In this document: positions 1 to 8,620 of the stretch, one piece after another
How positions within the stretch are numbered: the stretch's first letter is position 1
Layout: every line of letters begins with the position of its first letter
Assembly: GCA_900143635.1 (NCBI GenBank)
Contig: FREY01000013.1
Location: forward strand, 1-64,000
Direction: 5' to 3'
Source: Rhodobacteraceae bacterium Alg231-04
Lineage (GTDB): Bacteria; Pseudomonadota; Alphaproteobacteria; Rhodobacterales; Rhodobacteraceae
DNA: 64,000 bases
The notes under the pieces: generated by a model
Seen by the model: the letters and a program-made list of their open reading frames with translations, nothing else
What the model was told of the DNA's origin: nothing
The model's database searches: none
Program-made: the position numbers and the translations under genes

Positions 1-327
1 GCCCTGAGTTCATCGCGGGGGCCGTCAGAGATTGGATCAAAACCGTCGGTGCCCAGACGGCCTACATAGAGCCAGGCTCGCCTTGGGAGAACGGGTACTG
101 CGAAAGCTTTAACGGGCGGATGCGCGACGAATTGCTGAATGGAGAAATCTTCTACTCGCTGCGTGAGGCGCAAATTATCATCGAAAGCTGGAGGAAACAC
201 TACAACACCAAACGACCCCACAGTGCTCTGGGCTACCGCCCACCGGCCCCAGAAACCATCGTCCCGATGGACCAAAGGCCAACCATGCACTAACTTTGAA
301 TTTGGACCACTCAAATGGGGCGGCTCA
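1..327 (+). mobile_element. Right end of an IS3-family insertion sequence
   Basis: The left edge cuts this element. It holds the C-terminal part of a DDE transposase and ends in a terminal inverted repeat at about 301-327, which read on the minus strand begins TGAGCCGCCCC. IS3-family elements commonly end in TGA...TCA, which matches. The element stops 16 bases before the transaldolase stop codon, so it landed just downstream of the xylose operon without breaking a gene. The left end and any target-site duplication are outside the window. Confidence 0.85.
3..293 (+). CDS. IS3-family transposase, C-terminal fragment (partial at window edge)
   Basis: The frame is open from base 3 and encodes 96 visible residues ending ...QRPTMH. 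It carries the end of the integrase catalytic core: the block [20 protein letters not shown] includes the third acidic residue of the DDE triad (E of CESFNG). The tail [16 protein letters not shown] is characteristic of IS3-family OrfB proteins. The N-terminal part with the two catalytic aspartates lies outside the window, so it cannot be said whether the element is intact. No frameshift or stop interrupts the visible part. Confidence 0.9.
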   Translation, partial: PEFIAGAVRDWIKTVGAQTAYIEPGSPWENGYCESFNGRMRDELLNGEIFYSLREAQIIIESWRKHYNTKRPHSALGYRPPAPETIVPMDQRPTMH

Positions 328-343
328 CGGGCATCGGGTCACA

Positions 344-1288
344 TCAGGCCATTCGTGCGGCAATCAAGGTGACCAGCTTGCGGTGATCCGCTTCGAAATT
401 TCGAATTCCCTCGGCTAGCTTTTCCGTAGCCATGGCATTTGCGTTCATTTGCCAACGGAATGTTGCCTCGTCAATCTGCATCGGAGCAACACCGCGGCTT
501 TGATCGGGCGACAACACCCTGGCAAGCGCGCTTTGATCCTTGCTCATTTCATCGAGCAAGCTGGGTGCGATTGTCAGATTGTCGCAACCGGCCAATGCCT
601 TGATTTGGTCGGTGTTGCGGAACGACGCGCCCATGACAACCGTGCCAATTCCGTGAGCCTTATAATACTCGTAGATGGCCCGAACAGATTTCACACCGGG
701 ATCTTCGTTCGGCGCATAGTGATCTCGCCCTTCAGCTTTCTTGTACCAGTCAGTTATTCGGCCAACAAAAGGTGAGATCAAAAATGATTTGGCATCCGCA
801 CAGGCAACGGCCTGGGCCATAGAAAACAGAAGTGTCAGGTTGCAATCGATACCTTCCCCTTGCAGAATTTCTGCAGCCCGGATGCCCTCCCAGGTGGCGG
901 CGAGTTTGATCAGGATTTTGTTTTTTTCGATGCCGCGGTTTTCGTATTCTTCAACGATGGCCCGCGCCCGCAAGACCGAACGTTCAGTGTCGAAGGACAG
1001 ACCTGCTTCAACCTCTGTTGATACGCGCCCGGGGACAAGGGCCGCAAGTTCAGCCCCCATGGCGACAGTCAGGACTTCTGTCACCTCTTCGGGGGTCGAT
1101 CCGGCAGCCCTGCCTGCTTTGATTTCACGCGCGACGAGTTCCTCAGACGCAGGATGATCAAAGGCCTTGAGGACCAGAGACGGGTTTGTGGTGCAATCAA
1201 TCGGCTTATAGGTTCTGACTGCCGAGACGTCGCCAGTGTCGGCGACAACGGTTGTCATAGTGCGGAGTTGATCCAGGACTGTCTTCAT
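344..1288 (-). CDS. tal: Transaldolase
   Basis: This 314-residue protein is a classic TalB-type transaldolase, which moves a dihydroxyacetone unit between sedoheptulose-7-phosphate and glyceraldehyde-3-phosphate in the cytosolic pentose phosphate pathway. The Schiff-base lysine is K128 within KNKILIKLAATWEGIRAAE. The N-terminal motif DCTTNPSLVLKAF and the segment LLFSMAQAVACADA are also family hallmarks. Length is normal for the family (about 315). The start is supported by GGAGAACACG just before the ATG. It is the last gene of the xylose operon, 125 bp after xylulokinase, where it would drain xylulose-5-phosphate into central metabolism. The IS element lies directly behind it. Confidence 0.96.
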   Translation of the reverse strand: MKTVLDQLRTMTTVVADTGDVSAVRTYKPIDCTTNPSLVLKAFDHPASEELVAREIKAGRAAGSTPEEVTEVLTVAMGAELAALVPGRVSTEVEAGLSFDTERSVLRARAIVEEYENRGIEKNKILIKLAATWEGIRAAEILQGEGIDCNLTLLFSMAQAVACADAKSFLISPFVGRITDWYKKAEGRDHYAPNEDPGVKSVRAIYEYYKAHGIGTVVMGASFRNTDQIKALAGCDNLTIAPSLLDEMSKDQSALARVLSPDQSRGVAPMQIDEATFRWQMNANAMATEKLAEGIRNFEADHRKLVTLIAARMA

Positions 1289-1413
1289 CGTGTTCTCCGT
1301 TCATGAGAGTTTTTGCGCCTTTGAATTTCATCAAAGCACCCGGCGGCAGCAATCGCGGCCAGCCGTAACAAGTTCGAAAACCTAGTTAGGAATGTCGGGC
1401 GGTGGAAAAAGCG

Positions 1414-2841
1414 TCACCAAGCATCGCGGTAGATACGTAAGCGTTCCGCATAGGCGTCGACCAATTTGGCGTTGGGTGTGAAGCATTTTTCGATCTCAGC
1501 GGGCAACAGTACCTCGTCTGCATCTGCATCCAGGGATGCCAACATGCCTAGACGCGCTGCGCCCAAGGCCGCCCCCTGCGCCCCGCTGACGGGCACGTCC
1601 AACGTGAGCCCGGTGATATCGGCAAGCATTTGCAGCCATGTTTCAGACTGGCTGCCTCCACCCGCGACGCAAATGGTTTGCGGCAATGACCCGCAGGCGT
1701 CCAGCGCGGTGCAACAATCGGCGAATGCAAAGCCAACCCCCTCCATCACGGCCTGGACCATATCAGCCAAGCTGTGATCGCGGCGCAGGCCCAGGAATGC
1801 TGCTGTGGCATCGGGTGCATTGTGCGGCGTGCGCTCACCGGACAAATAAGGCAAAAACGTAATTGGTGTTGGTGCCTGAACCTTTGTGACCCTGCTTGCA
1901 AGGTCGGCAGGGGACTGGCCGGTGATCTGGCCAAACCATGTGAGGCCATCTGTGGCCGACAGGATCACCCCCATCTGATGCCAGGTGTTTGGAATGGCAT
2001 GGCAAAAGCTGTGAACAGCGCTATCGGTGTTGGTGGCATAGGCGTCTGTGACCGAGAACAGGACACCGGATGTGCCCAAGGACAAAAACCCCTGGCCGGG
2101 TTTCACGGCCCCCAGCCCACAAGCCGTTGCTGCGTTATCCCCGGCACCGCCCGCAACGGAAACCCGGCCAACGCCCCAACGCGCAGCCAGTTCTAATCGC
2201 AAATCGCCGGCGTGATCGCTGCCTTCGACCAAACGGGGCATGTGATTGCGGGTCAGGTTTGTTGCCGACAATAGGGTGTCTGACCAATCACGTTGCGCGA
2301 CATCAAGCCATAAGGTGCCCGCCGCATCTGACATCTCGGACACATATTCGCCGGTCAGCCACAGGTTCACATAGTCTTTGGGCAGCAATACTTTGCGCGT
2401 GCGGTCAAAAATATCGGGTTCGTTCTTTTGAACCCACCGCAGCTTTGGCGCGGTGAAACCGGCCATGACGATATTACCACCGATGCCGCGAAAATCAGCC
2501 ATGTCTTCAAGCTCGGCGCATTCCGCGTGGGCGCGCCCATCGTTCCACAGGATTGCGGGTCTCAAAGGGGCGTCGTTTTCATCCAACAGAGTCGCCCCGT
2601 GCATTTGACCCGAAACACCGATGGCGCGCAGGGCTGCAAAGGCGGTTGGGGCCTGCGCTTTGACCTGGGCAATTGCGGCTTCGCAGGCTGAAACCCACGA
2701 TTGGGGGTCCTGCTCGCTCCACATCGGGTGGGGGCGTTCCACGGTCAATGTGCCATGCCCCTCGGCGATGGCCTGCTGTGCGCTGTCAATGAGGGTGGCT
2801 TTGACGCCGGAAGTCCCCAAGTCCAAACCAAGATATGTCAT
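1414..2841 (-). CDS. xylB: Xylulokinase
   Basis: A 475-residue FGGY-family sugar kinase that should phosphorylate D-xylulose to D-xylulose-5-phosphate. The N-terminal ATPase fold opens with LGLDLGTSGVKATLID. GVSGQMHG and ILWNDGRAHAEC are the substrate-domain signatures seen in XylB, and the C-terminal half has FLSLGTSGVLFSV and VAGGGSQSETWLQMLAD. Length matches XylB (about 480). It sits 64 bp after the sugar-binding protein gene in an operon that also has xylose isomerase, which fixes the substrate better than sequence alone. A related FGGY kinase for another pentulose cannot be excluded from sequence alone. Confidence 0.94.
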   Translation of the reverse strand: MTYLGLDLGTSGVKATLIDSAQQAIAEGHGTLTVERPHPMWSEQDPQSWVSACEAAIAQVKAQAPTAFAALRAIGVSGQMHGATLLDENDAPLRPAILWNDGRAHAECAELEDMADFRGIGGNIVMAGFTAPKLRWVQKNEPDIFDRTRKVLLPKDYVNLWLTGEYVSEMSDAAGTLWLDVAQRDWSDTLLSATNLTRNHMPRLVEGSDHAGDLRLELAARWGVGRVSVAGGAGDNAATACGLGAVKPGQGFLSLGTSGVLFSVTDAYATNTDSAVHSFCHAIPNTWHQMGVILSATDGLTWFGQITGQSPADLASRVTKVQAPTPITFLPYLSGERTPHNAPDATAAFLGLRRDHSLADMVQAVMEGVGFAFADCCTALDACGSLPQTICVAGGGSQSETWLQMLADITGLTLDVPVSGAQGAALGAARLGMLASLDADADEVLLPAEIEKCFTPNAKLVDAYAERLRIYRDAW

Positions 2842-2905
2842 AAGGGCCTCTTACATCAAAGACGGGTGGCCACCGGCGCGAACGCCGATGACCCTGGGAG
2901 GAGAT

Positions 2906-3853
2906 TTAGAACGGGCTGTCAGGATAGTAGAAGTCCATCGCGTTCTCTTGGGTCACCAGCACAGAGCCGATAACGAAAGAGCCGGAAACCGGAGCGTTGG
3001 AGGTCAGGCCCACGGCCGTCAGTTCAATCGCGGTTGCGATCATGGACGGCGGATAGGTGACGTTGGCCGGCATCATCGCGTCGCCGTCGGCCGTCCGCTT
3101 GATCATTTCTTTCATACCGGCACCGCCCAGAACGAACTGGATGTCTGCGCGACCAGCCGCTTCAATCGCAGCCAGAACACCAATCGCCATATCGTCATCC
3201 GAGGCCCAAACGGCATCGATTTTCGGATATTTCGACAAGAAATCCTGCATCACCGTAAAGCTGTCGTCACGGTTCCAATTGCCGTGTTCCATGTCCAGCA
3301 CGTTGATGCCAGAACCTTCGATTGCGGCTGTGAAAGCATCGACCCGCTCGTTGTCGATAGTTGTGGGAATGCCGCGGAAAACTACGATATCGCCACCGTC
3401 AGGCATCTTGGACGCCATGTAATCGCCTGAAACCGAACCAAAGCCCGTGTTGTCACCTGCAACATAAAGGTCTTCGATACCAGCCACAGACAGGCCGCGG
3501 TCAACAACCGTCACCCATGCGCCGCTGTCGGCAACCGCTTGAACAGGAGGGGTGAGGGGGTCGGATTCAAACGGCAGCACGACAAGGGCGTCAATGTTGC
3601 GTGTTGCGACCATGTCTTCGATGTCGTTGACCTGCTTGCCCGGATCAGACGCGGTGGCCAACACAAAATCCAGACCGGGATACACCTCTTCCAGACGCTT
3701 GACTGTTTCAGCGGCGTGGAAGTTCATGCCACCGGCCCAGCCATGCGTCGCGGCTGGAATGGAGACGCCGATCACCTTGACCTCCTCGGCGAATGCGGCT
3801 GTGCTGACGGCTGCTGCCAGTGCCGTGGCAATAAATGCTTTAGTAAATCTCAT
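2906..3853 (-). CDS. Periplasmic sugar-binding protein of ABC importer
   Basis: A 315-residue secreted binding protein of the ribose/xylose type (periplasmic-binding-protein fold 4). The start at 3853 is chosen because it opens a clean signal peptide (MRFTKAFIATALAAAVSTAAFA) and is preceded by AGGGAGGAGCAACG; the longer open frame upstream has no export signal. Mature residues show the two-lobe layout with DALVVLPFESDPLTPPVQ and AVWASDDDMAIGVLAAIEAAG. It is followed by kinase and preceded by permease and ATPase genes, forming a complete importer. D-xylose is the likely ligand from context, but the adjacent oxidoreductase and TIM-barrel isomerase leave room for a xylose derivative or another sugar. 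Confidence 0.9.
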   Translation of the reverse strand: MRFTKAFIATALAAAVSTAAFAEEVKVIGVSIPAATHGWAGGMNFHAAETVKRLEEVYPGLDFVLATASDPGKQVNDIEDMVATRNIDALVVLPFESDPLTPPVQAVADSGAWVTVVDRGLSVAGIEDLYVAGDNTGFGSVSGDYMASKMPDGGDIVVFRGIPTTIDNERVDAFTAAIEGSGINVLDMEHGNWNRDDSFTVMQDFLSKYPKIDAVWASDDDMAIGVLAAIEAAGRADIQFVLGGAGMKEMIKRTADGDAMMPANVTYPPSMIATAIELTAVGLTSNAPVSGSFVIGSVLVTQENAMDFYYPDSPF

Positions 3854-3887
3854 CGTTGCTCCTCCCTTGAAGCGTTCATGCGACGGC

Positions 3888-4889
3888 TTAGCTTGCCGCC
3901 TTTCGTTCACGCTGCAAGATTACAGCGAGAATAATGATGACCCCTTGGATCGCGCCGTTCAGATAGGGCGAGACAAAGTCCGTCAGATTGAGAATGTTGC
4001 CGATAAGGCTTAGGATCAGCACCCCGATCACAGTGCCCCAGACCCGGCCAAAGCCGCCCTTGAGAACCGTGCCGCCGATGATGACAGCTGCGATGGCTTC
4101 CAGTTCCCACAACACACCGGTTGAGGCGGATGCAGAGCCAAGGCGCGGGACATACATGATGGTTGCAATGCCCACCAGAATACCAAGTGCGGCGTAAGAG
4201 ATCAGACGTGTCCGGCGCACATTCACGTTGGAATAGTGAGCGACATGTTCATTGGAACCGGTTGCGGCACAGTGACGGCCGTAGACGGTGCGCGACATAA
4301 TGATTTCACCGATGATCACGACAACGGCGAAGACGATGATCGGCCAGCTGATGCCCAGGATGCCGTCAAAGTAAACCGGGCGATAAAAGCTGCGCAGCCC
4401 GAAATCCAGTGACAGCGTGCCACCATCGGCAAGCCAGGTGACCAGCGACCGATAGATGCCCATGGATCCCAGCGTGACAATGAATGCCTCAATCCCGAGG
4501 GTGGTGATCAGAAAGCCGTTCAAGAGCCCCGCCAGCATGCCCGCAACAATCGCGGTCAACATCCCCAGCAGAATGATCGGAATGCCAATGCCCATGCTGG
4601 GCAGGGCGGCGTTCATAACCAGGATCATCAGTCCGGCGATAAAGGCCGCCATCGAGCCGACGGACAAATCAAGCCCCCCGGCCGTGATCACGAATGTCAT
4701 GCCAACGGCGATGATCCCGATAAAGGCAGAGCGCGCCAGGACGTTGGTGATGTTGGCTGCACTCAGGAAGTTGGAATTCAGCATCGCGCCAATGATCAAT
4801 AGGACAACCAGTGCGATAATCGGACCGAGCACGGACATCGAAGGAAGGCGCAGGCCGCCGGTTTGAGGTATCGTTGTATCAGTCATCAT
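3888..4889 (-). CDS. Sugar ABC transporter permease (RbsC-like)
   Basis: A 333-residue polytopic inner-membrane protein of the BPD_transp_2 family used by ribose, xylose and similar sugar importers. It begins with a short polar stretch, then hydrophobic helices (LGPIIALVVLLIIGAML and so on). The family signature ITAGGLDLSVGSMAAF is present near residue 70, and the coupling region contains GSNEHVAHYSNVNVRRTRL. The C-terminus shows GGTVLKGGFGRVWGTVIGV, also typical. It probably acts as a homodimer with the twin-domain ATPase encoded 6 bp upstream. The first two codons are both ATG, so the exact start may be one residue later. Confidence 0.93.
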   Translation of the reverse strand: MMTDTTIPQTGGLRLPSMSVLGPIIALVVLLIIGAMLNSNFLSAANITNVLARSAFIGIIAVGMTFVITAGGLDLSVGSMAAFIAGLMILVMNAALPSMGIGIPIILLGMLTAIVAGMLAGLLNGFLITTLGIEAFIVTLGSMGIYRSLVTWLADGGTLSLDFGLRSFYRPVYFDGILGISWPIIVFAVVVIIGEIIMSRTVYGRHCAATGSNEHVAHYSNVNVRRTRLISYAALGILVGIATIMYVPRLGSASASTGVLWELEAIAAVIIGGTVLKGGFGRVWGTVIGVLILSLIGNILNLTDFVSPYLNGAIQGVIIILAVILQRERKAAS

Positions 4890-4895
4890 TTTTCC

Positions 4896-6413
4896 TCAGG
4901 CCATCTGGGGCGTTTTTTCGGCGCGCAATCCCATGGACAGGCGGACGATTGCGTCTTCGTTGATGTCGTCTGGGGCCAGCATGCCGCTGACCGTGCCAAG
5001 GCGCATGACCATGATCCGGTCGGCCAGACCGATCAGTTCGGGCATTTCAGAGGTGATCACGACGATGGCGTGCCCCGCATCTGCCAGCCCGCGCAGGAAG
5101 GCATAAATCTGTTGTTTCGTCCCGATGTCGATGCCGCGGGTGGGTTCATCAACGATCAGGACGCGCGGCTCGGACAGCATGACTTTGGCCAACAGCAGCT
5201 TTTGCTGGTTGCCGCCGGACATATTGCCAACCTGCACATCACGGGTGCCCGCGCGGATATCAAATTCTGCAATCGCGTCGGTCAGCGCTGCTTCCTCCGC
5301 ACTCCTCTCGATCAGGAAGCCGCCGAATTTATGCAGATTGGCGAGCGTCAGGTTTTCCCGCATCCCGCGTTCCAACAACAGTCCGCGCAATTTGCGATCC
5401 TCTGTCAGGTAGCAAAGCCCGGCCCGCTGCGCGTCACTGGGGCGGCGGAAATGGGTGACCTGATCAAACAAGGTGACTTTCGCCGAAGACGCAGGGCGCA
5501 GGCCAGCCAGACCTTCCATCAGTTCCGTCCGGCCCGAACCGATCAACCCGCCAATTCCGAGTATTTCGCCGCTGCGTAGCGTAAAGGATACATTTTCGGC
5601 AAACCCCGGCACCGACAGGTTCTCGACGTCGAGCACGACAGGCGCATTCGCCGCAACACCCGGTTTGCTCGGATAGAGATCAGACACATCGCGGCCCACC
5701 ATGGCGGTGGCCATAGCGTCCTCTGACATCTCGGCGGTGGGGCCGGCATGCACAACATCGCCGTCGCGCATGATCGTCACCTGGTCAGAGATTTCGGCCA
5801 CTTCATCGAGCTTGTGAGAGGTAAACAAGATCGCGGTGCCCGCCTCGCGCAGGGCTGCGACCTGTTTGAACAGCACCTCGGTTTCGCGATTGGTCAGAAC
5901 GGCGGTGGGTTCGTCCATGATCAGAACCCGCGCATCGCGCGACAGGGCCTTGGCGATCTCAACCATTTGTTTCTCGGAATTTGACAGGCCAGAGACGAGG
6001 GCATCAGGCGCGACATCACAGGCCACACGCGTCAGGTATTCCCGTGTGCGGCGGCGCATTTCCGCCTTGTCGAGCAATGGTCCGCGTTTCAACTCACGCC
6101 CCAGAAAGATGTTCTGCTCAACACTCAGCTGTTCGGCCAGATTAAACTCCTGATGGATCATGACGATCCCCGCGGCTTCACCGTCCTGCAGACTGTCGAA
6201 CTGAACGGGGTCGCCCTCGAATGTGACATTGCCGCTGGTCGGGGGCTGATAGCCCGCCAGGATTTTCATCGTAGTAGACTTGCCCGCCCCGTTCTCGCCG
6301 ATCAGCGCGTGGACACTGCCTGCATGTAACGCGAGGTTCACGTTATGCAGCACCTCGACCGGACCAAAGCTTTTGCTGACAGCGTTCAGAGCAACAACGG
6401 GGCGCGGGGTCAT
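4896..6413 (-). CDS. Sugar ABC transporter ATP-binding protein (two ABC domains)
   Basis: A 505-residue protein with two fused nucleotide-binding domains, the RbsA/XylG/MglA layout. Domain 1 has Walker A GENGAGKSTT, signature LSNSEKQMVEIAKAL and Walker B VLIMDEPTAVL. Domain 2 has the degenerate P-loop GLIGSGRTEL usual for this family, with MSGGNQQKLLLAKVML and VLIVDEPTRGID intact. The start at 6413 is preferred because it makes a 4-base ATGA overlap with the preceding oxidoreductase gene; a GTG at 6425 is an alternative. It energises the permease encoded just downstream. Confidence 0.93.
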   Translation of the reverse strand: MTPRPVVALNAVSKSFGPVEVLHNVNLALHAGSVHALIGENGAGKSTTMKILAGYQPPTSGNVTFEGDPVQFDSLQDGEAAGIVMIHQEFNLAEQLSVEQNIFLGRELKRGPLLDKAEMRRRTREYLTRVACDVAPDALVSGLSNSEKQMVEIAKALSRDARVLIMDEPTAVLTNRETEVLFKQVAALREAGTAILFTSHKLDEVAEISDQVTIMRDGDVVHAGPTAEMSEDAMATAMVGRDVSDLYPSKPGVAANAPVVLDVENLSVPGFAENVSFTLRSGEILGIGGLIGSGRTELMEGLAGLRPASSAKVTLFDQVTHFRRPSDAQRAGLCYLTEDRKLRGLLLERGMRENLTLANLHKFGGFLIERSAEEAALTDAIAEFDIRAGTRDVQVGNMSGGNQQKLLLAKVMLSEPRVLIVDEPTRGIDIGTKQQIYAFLRGLADAGHAIVVITSEMPELIGLADRIMVMRLGTVSGMLAPDDINEDAIVRLSMGLRAEKTPQMA

Positions 6414-7546
6414 AGTGTCGTCCACGCCGCATTGCCGGCAGAGGATGTGACGCAGGCGTTGATAAAGCGCATACCGTCCATACCTGCGGTGATCCCCGGC
6501 AAGACGCCCATGGCGGATGCGCGGTCAGCGCCGCCCTGCACCGCACGGATCGCATCCGCCGCTTCATTATAGATCGTGGCGAACCCCTCAAGGTAGCCTT
6601 CGGGATGGCCGCCGGGAATACGGCTAACCGCCTGGGCCGCCGCGCTGGCCCCCGCTCCGTTACGGGTCAGCAGGCGTTTGGGTTCCCCGTGCGGGGTGAA
6701 CCACAGATAGTTCGGGTCTTCCTGGCTCCACTCCAGTCCGCCATTCTCACCATAGATCCGCAGTTTGAGCGCGTTCTCATTTCCGGGGGCCACCTGGCTG
6801 GACCACAGCATTCCCCGCGCGCCCCCCTCAAACCGCAACATCATATGCGCGTTGTCGTCCAGTGCCCGGCCTGCGCCAAAGGCGTGCAGATCAGCGGCAA
6901 GGCTCTCGACCCTCAGGCCGCTTACAAAACACGCCAGATTATGCGCATGGGTGCCAATATCGCCAATAGATCCGCCGGCGCCGGATCGGCTGGGATCCGT
7001 GCGCCATTCCGCCTGCTTCAACCCTTCGTTTTCCAACGGAGAGGTGAGCCAGTCCTGTGGGTATTCCGCCTGCACGATGCGCAATTTTCCCAGATCACCC
7101 GCCTCGACCATTGCACGGGCCTGCCGGATCATCGGGTAGCCGGTGTAGTTGTGGGTCAGCACGAAGAGCGCATCCGCATCCGCGACCGCCTGCTCCAAAG
7201 CCTCCGCATCCTCCATCGTTGAGGTCAGTGGCTTGTCACAGATCACGTGGATACCCTGCGCCAGGAAAGCCTGCGCCGCCGCGGCGTGCACATGGTTCGG
7301 GGTGACGATGGATACCGCCTCTATCCCATCCGCACGGGCGGCCTCGGCCTGTGCCATTTCCTCAAAACTGCCATAGCTGCGCGCAATTCCAAGTGCCTTA
7401 GCACTTGCCGCAGATTTTTCCGGGGTGGAGGACAGCGCGCCCGCAACCAGTTCAAACCGGTCATCAATGCGCGAGGCAATGCGGTGAACCCCGCCAATAA
7501 AGGCGTCGTTGCCGCCGCCGACCATGCCAAGACGAATACGGGCCAT
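6410..7546 (-). CDS. Gfo/Idh/MocA-family oxidoreductase
   Basis: A 378-residue NAD(P)-dependent sugar oxidoreductase. The N-terminal Rossmann fold begins IRLGMVGGGNDAFIGGVH, and the family motif EAVSIVTPNHVHAAAA is followed by GIHVICDKPLTSTMEDAE, where the lysine of the CDKP motif is catalytic in the family. The C-terminal alpha/beta domain contains GSIGDIGTHAHNL, holding the conserved D and H. It overlaps its upstream neighbour as TGATG and its downstream neighbour as ATGA, so it is translated within the sugar operon. Its substrate is not evident: a xylose pathway by isomerase does not need it. Members act on inositols, glycosides and 3-keto sugars. Confidence 0.9.
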   Translation of the reverse strand: MARIRLGMVGGGNDAFIGGVHRIASRIDDRFELVAGALSSTPEKSAASAKALGIARSYGSFEEMAQAEAARADGIEAVSIVTPNHVHAAAAQAFLAQGIHVICDKPLTSTMEDAEALEQAVADADALFVLTHNYTGYPMIRQARAMVEAGDLGKLRIVQAEYPQDWLTSPLENEGLKQAEWRTDPSRSGAGGSIGDIGTHAHNLACFVSGLRVESLAADLHAFGAGRALDDNAHMMLRFEGGARGMLWSSQVAPGNENALKLRIYGENGGLEWSQEDPNYLWFTPHGEPKRLLTRNGAGASAAAQAVSRIPGGHPEGYLEGFATIYNEAADAIRAVQGGADRASAMGVLPGITAGMDGMRFINACVTSSAGNAAWTTL

Positions 7547-8601
7547 CAGTCGATCCCCAACATTTTGCGGTTTGCCGCTTCATCGGTGCCGCCATCGGCG
7601 AAGTCATCGAAGGCGCGTTCAGTGACGCGAATGATGTGGTCTTTTACGAACTGCGCGCCTTCGCGTGCCCCGTCTTCGGGGTGTTTCAGGCAACATTCCC
7701 ATTCGACCACGGCCCAACCGTCAAAGTCGTTGGCGGCCATCTTGGAGAACACAGCCCCAAAATCGACCTGACCATCACCGAGCGAGCGGAACCGCCCGGC
7801 GCGATCCGTCCACCCCTGATACCCGGAATAGACGCCCTGACGACCTGTCGGATTGAACTCTGCATCCTTGACGTGAAACATCTTGATGCGGTCTTTGTAG
7901 ATGTCGATATTATCCAGATAATCAAGGCATTGCAGCACGTAATGGCTGGGATCATAAAGCATGTTGGCGCGGGCATGATTGCCCGTGCGCTCCAGGAACA
8001 TCTCATAAGTGATGCCGTCGTGCAGATCTTCTCCGGGGTGAATTTCATAGCAGACATCTACACCGCAGTCTTCGGCGTGGTTCAGAATGGGCAACCAGCG
8101 GGCGGCCAATTCGTCAAAGGCTGTTTCAATCAATCCGGCGGGGCGCTGCGGCCATGGGTAGACATAGGGCCACGCCAGTGCACCTGAGAAGGTTGCATGT
8201 GCGCCGATGCCCATATTCTTGGAGGCGGACAGCGCCTTCTTTACCTGATCCACGGCCCATTCCTGGCGCGCTTTCGGGTTGCCGCGCACTTCTGGGGCGG
8301 CAAAGCCGTCAAAGGCAGTGTCATAGGCCGGGTGAACAGCCACCAACTGCCCTTGCAAGTGGGTCGAAAGCTCAGTGACCTGGACGCCGTTTTCGGCTGC
8401 TTTGCCTTTGAACTCATCGCAGTAGTCTCTACTTGCCGCCGCCTTGGTCAAATCAATCAGACGACCATCCCAACTTGGAACTTGGACACCTTTGTATCCG
8501 CAATCGGCGGCCCATTTTGTGATGCTGTCCCAGGAATTGAAGGGGGCCTCATCGCTGGCAAACTGGGCTAGGAACAGCGCCGGTCCTTGAATGGTTTTCA
8601 T
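7546..8601 (-). CDS. TIM-barrel sugar isomerase/epimerase family protein
   Basis: A 351-residue protein of the AP-endonuclease-2/xylose-isomerase-like TIM-barrel superfamily. The start at 8601 is preferred: it gives MKTIQGPALFLAQF, is preceded by GGGAGGAAGACC, and removes an unlikely 95-residue extension that overlaps xylA. Metal-binding acidic and histidine residues typical of the fold are visible in CYEIHPGEDLHDG, NMLYDPSHYVLQCLDYLD and MFHVKDAEFNP, and in WAVVEWECC near the end. Such proteins commonly pair with Gfo/Idh/MocA oxidoreductases, as here, to interconvert or cleave modified sugars. The precise reaction is unknown. Confidence 0.88.
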   Translation of the reverse strand: MKTIQGPALFLAQFASDEAPFNSWDSITKWAADCGYKGVQVPSWDGRLIDLTKAAASRDYCDEFKGKAAENGVQVTELSTHLQGQLVAVHPAYDTAFDGFAAPEVRGNPKARQEWAVDQVKKALSASKNMGIGAHATFSGALAWPYVYPWPQRPAGLIETAFDELAARWLPILNHAEDCGVDVCYEIHPGEDLHDGITYEMFLERTGNHARANMLYDPSHYVLQCLDYLDNIDIYKDRIKMFHVKDAEFNPTGRQGVYSGYQGWTDRAGRFRSLGDGQVDFGAVFSKMAANDFDGWAVVEWECCLKHPEDGAREGAQFVKDHIIRVTERAFDDFADGGTDEAANRKMLGID

Positions 8602-8620
8602 GGTCTTCCTCCCTGTCCGC

